From: Holophagaceae bacterium
Lineage (GTDB): Bacteria > Acidobacteriota > Holophagae > Holophagales > Holophagaceae
Direction of reading: 5' to 3'
NCBI GenBank assembly: GCA_025355915.1
Contig: JANXYT010000256.1
Span: forward strand, 1-6,167
DNA length: 6,167 nt
The position numbers and the translations under genes were made by a program. Of the stretch, positions 1-5,861 are shown one piece after another. Position 1 is the first letter of the stretch. Each line of letters starts with the position of its first letter. The notes beneath the pieces were generated by a model. That model had not been told where the DNA came from. It ran no database searches and worked only from the letters and a program-made list of their open reading frames with translations.

Positions 1-176
1 TCTGCGTGGAACATGGACCGCGAGGCGACTGCCAGGGAGGTCAGTTGCGCCTCGAAGGCTTTCTCGGCCTGGGAGGTCTGGTAGCCGCTGACGCCCCAAA
101 TGACGATGCCTAATAGCACCGCCAGGGACAAAGACACGGGCAGGAAGAATTTCAGGGCCAGACCCTTATGGTTCAT
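1..176 (-). CDS. Membrane-anchored sensor protein, N-terminus (probable chemoreceptor or histidine kinase), partial
   Basis: Reading the minus strand from the ATG at 176-174 gives 58 codons, open to the window edge, beginning MNHKGLALKFF. Residues about 7-28 form one hydrophobic segment after a short basic start, the usual uncleaved signal anchor of methyl-accepting chemotaxis proteins and sensor kinases. The part that follows (from about GYQTSQAEKAF) is polar and helical and should lie in the periplasm. A GGAGGG motif at 184-189 (minus strand) sits 7 bases before this ATG. An in-frame ATG at 191-189 is possible but would overlap that SD, so the shorter start is preferred. The signalling domain lies outside the window, so the receptor class is inferred only from the N-terminal architecture and from the divergent Cache-domain gene next door. 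Confidence 0.6.
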   Translation of the reverse strand, partial: MNHKGLALKFFLPVSLSLAVLLGIVIWGVSGYQTSQAEKAFEAQLTSLAVASRSMFHA

Positions 177-353
177 CGGGTAACCCTCCATGCGGGATTG
201 GAACCTTATCCAGAAGTAGTGTTTCGGTGCCCGTCCCTCGGGAGTTGAATCGCGGCGGACAAAAATCCAGGGAATGTTCCATTCTCATGAAGATGGATCA
301 ATTCTCCGCAAAGATGGGGAGGTGCCCATGGAGGGCCCCATTGGGAGGATGGT
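177..353. promoter_or_regulatory. Divergent intergenic region between sensor gene and Cache-protein gene
   Basis: These 177 bases separate two outward-facing start codons, so promoters for both genes should lie here. SD sites are visible at each end (184-189 on minus; GGGAGG at 343-348 on plus). A possible hairpin pairs ATGGGG at 314-319 with CCCCAT at 336-341, just before the plus-strand SD, and could affect translation of the Cache protein. I could not pick out a convincing -35/-10 pair, sigma-28 or sigma-54 promoter in either direction. Confidence 0.4.
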
Positions 354-815
354 ATGCGCAAGATGACATGGGCAGCACTGACTCTGGCCACCATGGTGGC
401 TTTCCCGCTGGTCGCCCAGACCCGCGATCAGGCCAAGGCCTTCGTGAAGCAGGCCGTGGAGTTCGCGAAGAAGAACCCCAAGGAGAAATTCACGGAGGAA
501 GTGAGTGGCCCCAAGGGCCAGTTCCACTTCAACAAGGGGCAGAACAACGATCTGTACATCTTCGTCTACGACCTGGAGGGCAAGGTGGTGGCCCATGGGG
601 TGCGGCGCGAGCTGGTGGGCGTGAACCGCTGGGCCTCCAAGGATCCCGATGGCAAGGCCTGGATCCAGGACTGGACCAAGCTGGTGAAGGAAAAGGGCAA
701 TGGCTGGATCGAGTACAAGGAACTGAACCCCGCCCAGGGCAACAAGGTCATGAAGAAGGCCTCGTTTGTGGAACTCTTCAACGGCATGGTGATCGGCGCG
801 GGCATCTACGAGTAG
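354..815 (+). CDS. Secreted single Cache-domain protein (sCache_2-like)
   Basis: The protein has 153 residues. Residues 1-21 are a signal peptide: basic start MRKM, hydrophobic core, likely cleavage near Ala21-Gln22. The mature part matches the Cache fold usual in extracellular sensor modules: a helical lead-in (about 24-50), a strand with DLYIFVYDLEGKVVAHG (66-82), an LVG-NRWASKDPDGKAWIQ segment (87-105), KGNGWIEY (114-121) and a final VIGAGIYE strand (147-153). Cache domains bind small ligands such as organic acids or amino acids. There is no transmembrane helix, kinase or methyl-accepting domain after it, so it is probably a free periplasmic binding protein rather than a receptor. The start is fixed by GGGAGG 5 bases before the ATG. 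It is divergent from a membrane sensor gene, which may be its partner; the ligand is unknown. Confidence 0.85.
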   Translation: MRKMTWAALTLATMVAFPLVAQTRDQAKAFVKQAVEFAKKNPKEKFTEEVSGPKGQFHFNKGQNNDLYIFVYDLEGKVVAHGVRRELVGVNRWASKDPDGKAWIQDWTKLVKEKGNGWIEYKELNPAQGNKVMKKASFVELFNGMVIGAGIYE

Positions 816-833
816 CGGCTCCGTCGTGCGGCT

Positions 834-860
834 GGGAATGGGGCCTGCGGGCCCCTTCCC
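834..860 (+). terminator. Hairpin downstream of the Cache-protein gene
   Basis: The arm GGGAATGGGGCC (834-845) pairs with GGCCCCTTCCC (850-860) around a four-base loop, giving 11 pairs with one bulged T at 839. It begins 19 bases after the Cache-protein stop codon and ends 40 bases before the next start, as expected for a transcription end. No run of T follows, so it may be a weak terminator or only an mRNA 3' stabilising structure. Confidence 0.45.
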
Positions 861-900
861 GCGTCCGGTGTAGGCTGGATCAAGCCGCTGGAGATGCACC

Positions 901-1584
901 ATGCCTTTGCCCGGACCCGCCGCCAAGCGGCTGCCCTCGCTGCCCTACCGCAGGCCCCAGGAGGGACGGGACTACTGGATTGTGGACGGGATCCTGGCCC
1001 ATGCGGAGGCGGTGGCCGGGCGATTTCAGACCCTGGACGAATGGGAGCTGGGGTTCCCCCACACCCGCGAAACCTGGCCCGGCATGCGCTCCCGGAATGC
1101 CCTGCGGCCCGAGGAACTGGCACCGCTGGAGGCCAAGGTCCGGGAACTGACGGGTACTCGGCGCCTGTGGTCGGAAACCGCGTCCGACGGCGCCTACCTC
1201 AACCACAACGTGGTGCAGGTGGTGGGGGCGAAGGAATCGGGGCCAAGGCCCCACACGGATTCGCGGAGGCTCTGCCGCTACGCAGCCGTGATCTACCTCA
1301 CCCCCAGGGCTCCTTCGGGCGCGGGCACCACGTTCTACCGCCTGCGCTATCCCAACGGCACCCTCAGCGGAAACGTCTGCCCGGCGCCCCACGCCAACCT
1401 GCGGGAGGCCCTGGGCGTGACCGGATTGCCGCTCCAGGCCTGGCACCCAGAGCTGTCCATTCCCAACGTGTTCAACCGCCTGCTGCTCTACCAGGCGGAC
1501 TTGGTGCACTCGGCCACGGGCTACTTCGGCCACGACCTCGCCACCAAGCGCATGACAGCGCTGTTCTTCTGGATGGCGGAATAG
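901..1584 (+). CDS. Probable 2-oxoglutarate/Fe(II)-dependent oxygenase, DUF6445-like
   Basis: The protein has 227 residues, no signal peptide and no membrane segment, so it should be cytosolic. The C-terminal half carries the metal-site pattern of the double-stranded beta-helix oxygenases: PHTD at 117-120 (His118, Asp120), then LVHSATGYFG with His203, then TKRMTALFFW with Arg217 placed 14 residues later as the probable 2-oxoglutarate carboxylate contact. The strand RYAAVIYLTP (126-135) after the HxD is typical of the prolyl-hydroxylase-like fold. The N-terminal stretch DYWIVDGILAHAEAVAGRF and WPGMRSRN resemble the DUF6445 family, whose substrate I do not know. GGAG at 890-893, seven bases ahead, supports the ATG at 901; an ATG at 894 is in another frame. 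It stands alone and converges on ftcD. The family call is from recognition; the reaction is inferred. Confidence 0.7.
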   Translation: MPLPGPAAKRLPSLPYRRPQEGRDYWIVDGILAHAEAVAGRFQTLDEWELGFPHTRETWPGMRSRNALRPEELAPLEAKVRELTGTRRLWSETASDGAYLNHNVVQVVGAKESGPRPHTDSRRLCRYAAVIYLTPRAPSGAGTTFYRLRYPNGTLSGNVCPAPHANLREALGVTGLPLQAWHPELSIPNVFNRLLLYQADLVHSATGYFGHDLATKRMTALFFWMAE

Positions 1585-1588
1585 AGCT

Positions 1589-1656
1589 GGCCATCAGCCA
1601 TCAGCTGTCAGCTCTCAGCGACCGATAGCTGACAGCCGATTGGCCTATTTCTTTTT
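1589..1656 (+). terminator. Terminator hairpin between convergent genes
   Basis: GCTGTCAGCT (1604-1613) pairs perfectly with AGCTGACAGC (1627-1636), and an outer GGCCA (1589-1593) pairs with TGGCC (1641-1645). Directly after the outer stem comes TATTTCTTTTT (1646-1656). This is the form of an intrinsic terminator for the oxygenase gene, starting 4 bases after its stop. The T-run lies inside the end of ftcD, where its complement encodes the three lysines at the FtcD C-terminus. In the other direction the same inner stem could also stop ftcD transcripts, though without a comparable T-run. Confidence 0.65.
1592..1619 (+). repeat. Four tandem heptamers (consensus YNTCAGC)
   Basis: Four exact 7-base units follow one another: CATCAGC (1592-1598), CATCAGC (1599-1605), TGTCAGC (1606-1612) and TCTCAGC (1613-1619). 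All share TCAGC at the same phase. An inverted copy of the motif, GCTGACA on the plus strand, follows at 1628-1634, so the whole gap between the two convergent genes is made of direct and inverted copies of one short word. It looks like a short simple-repeat intergenic element; similar words elsewhere in the genome would be expected. Confidence 0.75.
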
Positions 1657-3486
1657 CAACCGGTCCAGCAGTTTTTGATCCACGAAGGCCGTGATTTCTT
1701 TTAATGTCTCGCCAGCTTGCGTCAGCAAGCTGGAGCACTGGGTCTGCATCTCGGTCACATAATCAGCGTCCGTGATGTCCTTGAGGTTGATGACCACGTT
1801 CCACACGCCGCCGCGCACGCCCGCGTGGGCCATCTGGGCACCCACAGCCGCATCCGTGATGGAGGCCACCTTGCCCAGGCGTGCCGCTTCGCCCGCCAGT
1901 TCCAAGGCCGCAAGGCTGGCCTTGGCGGTGTCGAGGGGCACATCGATGGCCACTTTCAGGCCGGCCTGCATGGCGGCCTGGCGCGCGGCTTTCTGTTCCG
2001 GCGTGCCCTCCGGCAGGCGGCGGGCGTCCATGAAGGCATTGAAGGCGTTGGTGTCGGCATCCACGGCCACCATGAGACGGTCCTTGAGAACCTGCGCCTT
2101 CTCGGCGAGGGCGATGAGCTTGGCGTCCTTTTCCACATCCGGTCCGCCCTGGGCCAGGTTGGCCACCATGCTGGCGAGGGCCGCGCCCAGGCTGCCCGCC
2201 AGGGCCGCAATGGAGCCGCCGCCGGGGGCCGGGGTATCACGGCTGACTTCGTCCGTGAAGGCGTGGACCTGCATGGATACCAGGGCTTTCGGATCGTAGG
2301 CAGGGAGGCCCAGCACCTTCTTCTCGACCTCGAAGGGCGCCACGTCCCCGAGGCCCATGGAGAAGACGGCGGTCTGGAGGATATCGGCGGTGGGCACGCC
2401 CGTGGATTTGCCCATGGCCTGCAGGTAGTGGCGACCCGAGGCCAGCAGGCACTGGAAGGGCACCAGGCCGACGATCTCGCTGCCCGTGACCACGAGTCCG
2501 CGCTCGGCGGCCAGCTGGCGAGCCTCCTCTAAAACGGTGTGGGGGGCGGTCTGTTGGTAGTCGGTGAGGTTCACGCTGATCTGGGCGCGGCGGTAGGTGT
2601 CCACGTACCAGCCGATGGCCTTGCAGTGGCTGAAGATGCCCCGACGGCGGACCTTCTGGCCCGCGGGGTTGGTCGGGTCCACGTCGTTCAGGCGCATGAG
2701 GGCCGGTAGGTCGTACCCGTGGGCTTTTGCGCAGTGGTCCACGGTTTCCTGGAATGTGTTCCCCGTGAAATCGCAGTTGCCGCAGGGGAAGGAACCTTCG
2801 GCGTAAAAGATCAGTTCACCGGATTGGTAGTAGGGTTTCACGCGGCCACGTCGGGCCACGCGGCCCTTCTCCCGCAGTTCGAAGGCGATGTCCGTGGCGT
2901 GGGCCTTGTCGGCGGAATTCAGGGTGACGTTGTAGGCCACCAGGAATTCCCGGGCGCCGATGATGGTGGCGCCGGCTTCGGCGTTGTAGGGGGCCGCGAA
3001 GTCGGGCTGCCACTCGGGATCCTTCAATTTCTTCTCGAGCCCCTCGTATTCGCCCCGCCGCACCTCGGCCAGGTTGCGGCGCTCAGGCCTTGAAGCTGCT
3101 GCCTCGTAGAGGTAGACGGGAATGCCCAAATCCTTACCTACGCGTTCACCCAGGCGGCGGGCCAGGACCGCGCAGTCCTCCATGCTCACACCGTCCACGG
3201 GCACGAAGGGCACCACATCCGTGGCGCCCATGCGGGGGTGGGCGCCGTGGTGCTGGCGCATGTCGATGACCTTGGCGGCTTCCCGGATGCAGCGGAAGGC
3301 GCCCTCCAGCACGGCTTCAGGCTCGCCCACGAAGGTAATGACCGTGCGGTTGGTGTCGGCCCCGGGATCCACGTCCAGGAGCTGGACCCCCGGCACCGCG
3401 GCGATGGCGTCCGTCACCTGCTTGATCGTCGCGGCATTCCGACCCTCCGAGATGTTCGGCACGCACTCCACCAGCTTCCGGGACAT
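1645..3486 (-). CDS. ftcD: Glutamate formimidoyltransferase / formimidoyltetrahydrofolate cyclodeaminase fusion
   Basis: This 613-residue cytosolic enzyme moves the formimino group of formiminoglutamate, from histidine breakdown, to tetrahydrofolate and then releases ammonia to give methenyl-tetrahydrofolate. Order: transferase N-domain (about 3-182, LVECVPNISEGR at 5-16, catalytic-type His83 in HPRMGATD), transferase C-domain (about 183-395, KAIGWYVD and GSEIVGLVP), then the cyclodeaminase (about 403-605, with TPAPGGGSIAALAGSLGAAL at 418-437 and DADTNAFNAF at 476-485). Vertebrate fusions are about 541 residues; the extra length is mostly an insertion at about 215-285 with CGNC (235-238) and His251/His256, spaced like a C2H2 zinc finger. 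The start follows GGAGG at 3491-3495, four bases away. No hut genes are in the window. The nucleotidase gene lies upstream on the same strand, but strong hairpins in the gap argue for partly separate transcription. Confidence 0.95.
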   Translation of the reverse strand: MSRKLVECVPNISEGRNAATIKQVTDAIAAVPGVQLLDVDPGADTNRTVITFVGEPEAVLEGAFRCIREAAKVIDMRQHHGAHPRMGATDVVPFVPVDGVSMEDCAVLARRLGERVGKDLGIPVYLYEAAASRPERRNLAEVRRGEYEGLEKKLKDPEWQPDFAAPYNAEAGATIIGAREFLVAYNVTLNSADKAHATDIAFELREKGRVARRGRVKPYYQSGELIFYAEGSFPCGNCDFTGNTFQETVDHCAKAHGYDLPALMRLNDVDPTNPAGQKVRRRGIFSHCKAIGWYVDTYRRAQISVNLTDYQQTAPHTVLEEARQLAAERGLVVTGSEIVGLVPFQCLLASGRHYLQAMGKSTGVPTADILQTAVFSMGLGDVAPFEVEKKVLGLPAYDPKALVSMQVHAFTDEVSRDTPAPGGGSIAALAGSLGAALASMVANLAQGGPDVEKDAKLIALAEKAQVLKDRLMVAVDADTNAFNAFMDARRLPEGTPEQKAARQAAMQAGLKVAIDVPLDTAKASLAALELAGEAARLGKVASITDAAVGAQMAHAGVRGGVWNVVINLKDITDADYVTEMQTQCSSLLTQAGETLKEITAFVDQKLLDRLKKK

Positions 3487-3529
3487 GGCTCCTCCGTTCG
3501 TTCAAGTCTAGCCGTGGCACCGTGCCGCG

Positions 3530-3566
3530 CTCCAAAGCCGGGCCGCGGGGCGGCCCGGCTTTGGAG
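3530..3566. terminator. Long perfect GC-rich hairpin in the ftcD leader region
   Basis: CTCCAAAGCCGGGCCG (3530-3545) is the exact reverse complement of CGGCCCGGCTTTGGAG (3551-3566), with a five-base loop, giving at least 16 pairs. It lies 44 bases upstream of the ftcD start and about 65 bases past the nucleotidase stop. It would form in minus-strand RNA and could end nucleotidase transcripts or act as an attenuator in the ftcD leader. Neither flank has a long T-run (the plus-strand side continues ATAAATT), so an intrinsic terminator is likely but not certain. Confidence 0.6.
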
Positions 3567-3604
3567 ATAAATTGACAACCTGTTAAAGGAGGTGGCTTCT
3601 CCTA

Positions 3605-3629
3605 GCTCGGAATGCGCAGCGTTCCGAGC
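3605..3629 (-). terminator. Hairpin immediately after the 5'-nucleotidase stop codon
   Basis: GCTCGGAA (3605-3612) pairs with TTCCGAGC (3622-3629), and the inner bases can continue the stem to a three-base loop with one G-U pair. On the minus strand it starts one base beyond the stop codon of the nucleotidase gene. No T-run follows, so it may protect the 3' end of the mRNA or aid termination together with the longer hairpin further downstream. Confidence 0.45.
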
Positions 3630-3630
3630 C

Positions 3631-4557
3631 CTACCGATCCCCTTGATGCGGCTCTCCCACCTCATTCTTGACGCCGCTCACCACATGCCCTGTGGGCCCC
3701 ACTCGGGAGGCCGTGTCGCAGTAGCCGGTCTGGTCGTCGAAGAAGAAGTCGGGTTCGAACTCGCGCAGGAAGTCGGCCTTTTCGAGGCCGCCCAGGAACA
3801 TGGCCTCGTCCACCTGGATGTTCCAGGCCATGAGGGTGCGGATGGCGCGCTCGTGGGCCGGGGCGCTGCGGGCGGTGACCAGGGCCGTGCGGATGCGCAT
3901 GGGGGCGCCCGCGGCCATGTCCTGGAGGGGCCGCAGCGCCTCCAGCAGAGGCTTGAAGGGCCCCGGGGGCAGGGGGACCGTGGCGTGCCTGATCTCGTGA
4001 GCCTGAAAGGCCGCCAGGCCGCCCGTGGCATAGACGCGCTCGGCCTCGTCGCTGAACAGCACCGCGTCGCCGTCGAAGGCGATGCGGATCTCGTCGGGGT
4101 GGCGATCCGCGGCCTGGGCGCTGTCGGGGTAGACCCGCGCGGCGGCGAAGCCCGCGACGAGGGCGGCGCGCACGTCCTCCTCCTTGGCGGAGAGGAAGAG
4201 ATTCGCCCCCATGGAGGTGAGGTAGGGGTAGGGGTTCCGGCCCCGGGTGAAGACGCCGCGCTCCAACTGGAGGTTCGACTCCTGGGCGCTGCGAAATACC
4301 CGCAGACCGCTCACGGGGTCGTTGCGGGACAGGATCACCACGGCCACGCGGCCTTCGTCGTCCGTGTTGAAGGCCAGCAGCTTCTTGACGAGCGGAAAGG
4401 CCACGCCGGGCTTGGCGGGCACATCCAGCCGCGAGAGTTGGAGCTCCATGTAGGCCCGGTCGTCGGATTCCTCGAAGACCCGGTTCTCCTCCTCGAAATC
4501 AAAAAGGGCCCGGGAGGAGATGGCCACGACGAGCTTGCCTGCGAGGGATTTGGGCAT
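3631..4557 (-). CDS. Cytosolic 5'-nucleotidase (cN-I-like, 5'-nucleotidase PF06189 type)
   Basis: The protein has 308 residues and no signal peptide or membrane segment. It resembles cytosolic 5'-nucleotidase I, which removes phosphate from nucleoside 5'-monophosphates such as AMP. Visible marks are SSRALFDFEEE (14-24), VVILSRNDPVSGLRVF (73-88), the family signature IAFDGDAVLFSDEAE (159-173) with Asp162 and Asp164 as the haloacid-dehalogenase-like nucleophile pair, ALVTARSAPAHERAIRTLMAW (225-245) and GLEKADFL with EPDFFFDDQ (257-276), giving Lys260 and the aspartates 274/275. All catalytic positions appear intact. The start MPKSLAGKLVVAIS fits the family; a GGAG lies only two bases ahead, so ribosome binding may be modest. 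It is divergent from the cysteine desulfurase and upstream of ftcD. The substrate (AMP, IMP or deoxynucleotides) cannot be told from sequence. Confidence 0.9.
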   Translation of the reverse strand: MPKSLAGKLVVAISSRALFDFEEENRVFEESDDRAYMELQLSRLDVPAKPGVAFPLVKKLLAFNTDDEGRVAVVILSRNDPVSGLRVFRSAQESNLQLERGVFTRGRNPYPYLTSMGANLFLSAKEEDVRAALVAGFAAARVYPDSAQAADRHPDEIRIAFDGDAVLFSDEAERVYATGGLAAFQAHEIRHATVPLPPGPFKPLLEALRPLQDMAAGAPMRIRTALVTARSAPAHERAIRTLMAWNIQVDEAMFLGGLEKADFLREFEPDFFFDDQTGYCDTASRVGPTGHVVSGVKNEVGEPHQGDR

Positions 4558-4622
4558 GGCTCCAGGGTAGCCGGTTCATAGGGGTGAGCGCCCATCGAGC
4601 CCCAGCAGGATCAAGATGGAAA

Positions 4623-4758
4623 CGCAGATGCCGCAGATGACGCAGAAAAGGCAATGGATCAACCGATTTCACAGATTCGAACAGATTGAAAAATCTCGTG
4701 CTCAGCCTCGCCGATCATCAGGAACCAAAATTCATCCGCGTCATCTGCGTTATCTGCG
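4623..4758. repeat. Inverted-repeat element of 9-base CGCAGATGA-type units
   Basis: The left arm has three adjoining 9-base units: CGCAGATGC (4623-4631), CGCAGATGA (4632-4640) and CGCAGAAAA (4641-4649). The right arm has three units in opposite orientation: TCATCCGCG (4732-4740), TCATCTGCG (4741-4749) and TTATCTGCG (4750-4758). The reverse complements match unit by unit with few differences. The 82-base core is less GC-rich than the flanking genes and contains ACAGATT twice (4671-4677, 4681-4687), plus GATTT (4665-4669) against AAATC (4691-4695). The composition differs clearly from neighbouring coding DNA, and it fills most of the gap between two divergent genes. It may be a dispersed non-coding or miniature mobile element; no target duplication was recognised. 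Confidence 0.75.
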
Positions 4759-4774
4759 GTTGAATGTCTTCTTC

Positions 4775-5833
4775 ATGGATCGCCTCTACTTCGACGCCAA
4801 CGCCACGACGCCGCCCCATCTGGAGGCGGTGGAGGCCGTGCGCCGGGCCATGGCGGAGGACTGGGCCAATCCCACCAGCACCCACCGGGAGGGCCAGCGG
4901 GCGCGGTTCCGGATCGAGGAGGCCCGCCGGGAGATCGCGGCTTCCCTGGGCGTGGCGACCGGGGAGCTGGTCTTCTGCGCCAGCGCCACGGAGGCCCTGC
5001 ACCTGCTCATCCGAGGCCTGCATCGGGCGCTGGGAAATCGCCCGGCGGCCGTCTTTCCGGGCGAGCACAGCGCCTGCCTGAATCCCCTGCGGGACTGGTC
5101 CCGGGTGGCCTGGCTGCCGGAGATTCCCCCGGACTGCGCCATGGTCGTGCAGATGGCCGCCAACAACGAGACGGGGATCCTCTACGGGATGCCGTCCGCG
5201 CTGGATGCAGTGCGGATCAAGGCCGGCGAACTCGTTCGCATCAAGGATTGCGCCCAGGCCTGGGGCAAGGTGCCTGTGGACCTGGCAGACTGCGACGCCG
5301 CCGTGTTCAGCGGTCACAAGATGGGCGGTCCCCGGGGCGCGGCCCTGCTGTGGATGCGGCCCGGCCTTCCTTGGGAGGCGCTGATGGAGGGCCCCCAGGA
5401 GCGCCGTCGCCGCGGCGGCACCGAGGATCTGCCCGCCATCCTGGGTCTGGCGGCGGCGGTGCGGCACTTGACGGAACGTCAAGAGCAGAACGCGGCCCTC
5501 GCACCGCTGAGAGACGCCTTCGAGACGGAGATCACCTCCTGGACCCGGAACATCGAGGTCATCGGCCAGGGCTCGCCACGCCTGCCCAATACCAGCTGTG
5601 TCCTGGTCCGGGGCAAGAATGGCGAAGCCCTGCATGCCTCCCTGGATCTGGCCGGATTTGCGGTGAGCACCGGCAGCGCCTGTCATAGCGGATCCGTGAA
5701 GCCCAGCCATGCAATCACGACCCTAGGGTATAGTTTGGATGACGCGCGCTCGGTGCTTCGCTTTTCGATGCTTCCGGACGCGCAGCCCAGCGAGGTGGAG
5801 GCCCTGGCGGCCGCCATCAAGCGGTTGACATGA
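4775..5833 (+). CDS. Cysteine desulfurase, NifS/IscS-like (class V aminotransferase fold)
   Basis: From the ATG at 4775 the protein has 352 residues. It is a pyridoxal-phosphate enzyme that takes sulfur from cysteine as an enzyme persulfide, leaving alanine, for Fe-S clusters or other thio-cofactors. Visible marks are LYFDANATTPPH (4-15), NPTSTHREGQRAR (32-44), EHSA with His98 over the cofactor, MAANNETG (127-134), DCAQAWGKVPVD (158-169) with Asp158 and Gln161, the PLP lysine Lys182 in SGHKMGGPRG, RRGGTEDLP (212-220), and the sulfur-accepting Cys303 in STGSACHSGSVKPSH. The reading frame is open 53 codons further up to an ATG at 4616, but that extension translates the inverted-repeat element, and family proteins begin at the LYFDANAT strand, so 4775 is preferred. 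No clear SD precedes it. No scaffold protein gene is adjacent; the transporter follows by 28 bases. Confidence 0.92.
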   Translation: MDRLYFDANATTPPHLEAVEAVRRAMAEDWANPTSTHREGQRARFRIEEARREIAASLGVATGELVFCASATEALHLLIRGLHRALGNRPAAVFPGEHSACLNPLRDWSRVAWLPEIPPDCAMVVQMAANNETGILYGMPSALDAVRIKAGELVRIKDCAQAWGKVPVDLADCDAAVFSGHKMGGPRGAALLWMRPGLPWEALMEGPQERRRRGGTEDLPAILGLAAAVRHLTERQEQNAALAPLRDAFETEITSWTRNIEVIGQGSPRLPNTSCVLVRGKNGEALHASLDLAGFAVSTGSACHSGSVKPSHAITTLGYSLDDARSVLRFSMLPDAQPSEVEALAAAIKRLT

Positions 5834-5861
5834 TCTCCAGCAGACCCCGAGCGGAGCGAAC

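Noticed and set aside
227..1150. Plus-strand open frame of 307 codons overlapping the Cache and oxygenase genes
   Set aside because: It spans two genes and the intergenic hairpin in another frame, is Gly/Arg/Pro-rich and lacks any domain; both real genes have SD sites and known folds.
1592..1636. CRISPR array from the heptamer repeats
   Set aside because: Units are 7 bases, directly adjoining and without spacers; this is a simple repeat and hairpin.
1717..2532. Plus-strand open frame of 271 codons opposite the ftcD cyclodeaminase part
   Set aside because: Antisense shadow of a clearly coding region; His/Gly-rich with no recognisable motif.
3572..3600. TTGACA as a plus-strand sigma-70 promoter
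   Set aside because: The hexamer 17 bases further on is GCTTCT-like, a poor -10, and there is no gene on that strand to serve.
3592..4581. Long plus-strand open frame of 329 codons opposite the nucleotidase gene
   Set aside because: Its sequence is Gly/Val/His-rich low-meaning translation typical of the antisense frame of a GC-rich gene, while the minus strand encodes a full recognisable 5'-nucleotidase.
4623..4758. CRISPR array or tRNA gene in the nonamer element
   Set aside because: The units are 9 bases without spacers and in opposite orientations at the two ends; no cloverleaf with a T-arm could be drawn.
4718..5710. Minus-strand open frame of 330 codons opposite the cysteine desulfurase
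   Set aside because: It is antisense to a gene with all family motifs, shows no recognisable domain, and its end runs into the repeat element.
5825..5830. TTGACA at the end of the desulfurase as promoter for the transporter
   Set aside because: It lies only 31 bases before the transporter start, leaving no room for a -10 and a leader with the SD site.
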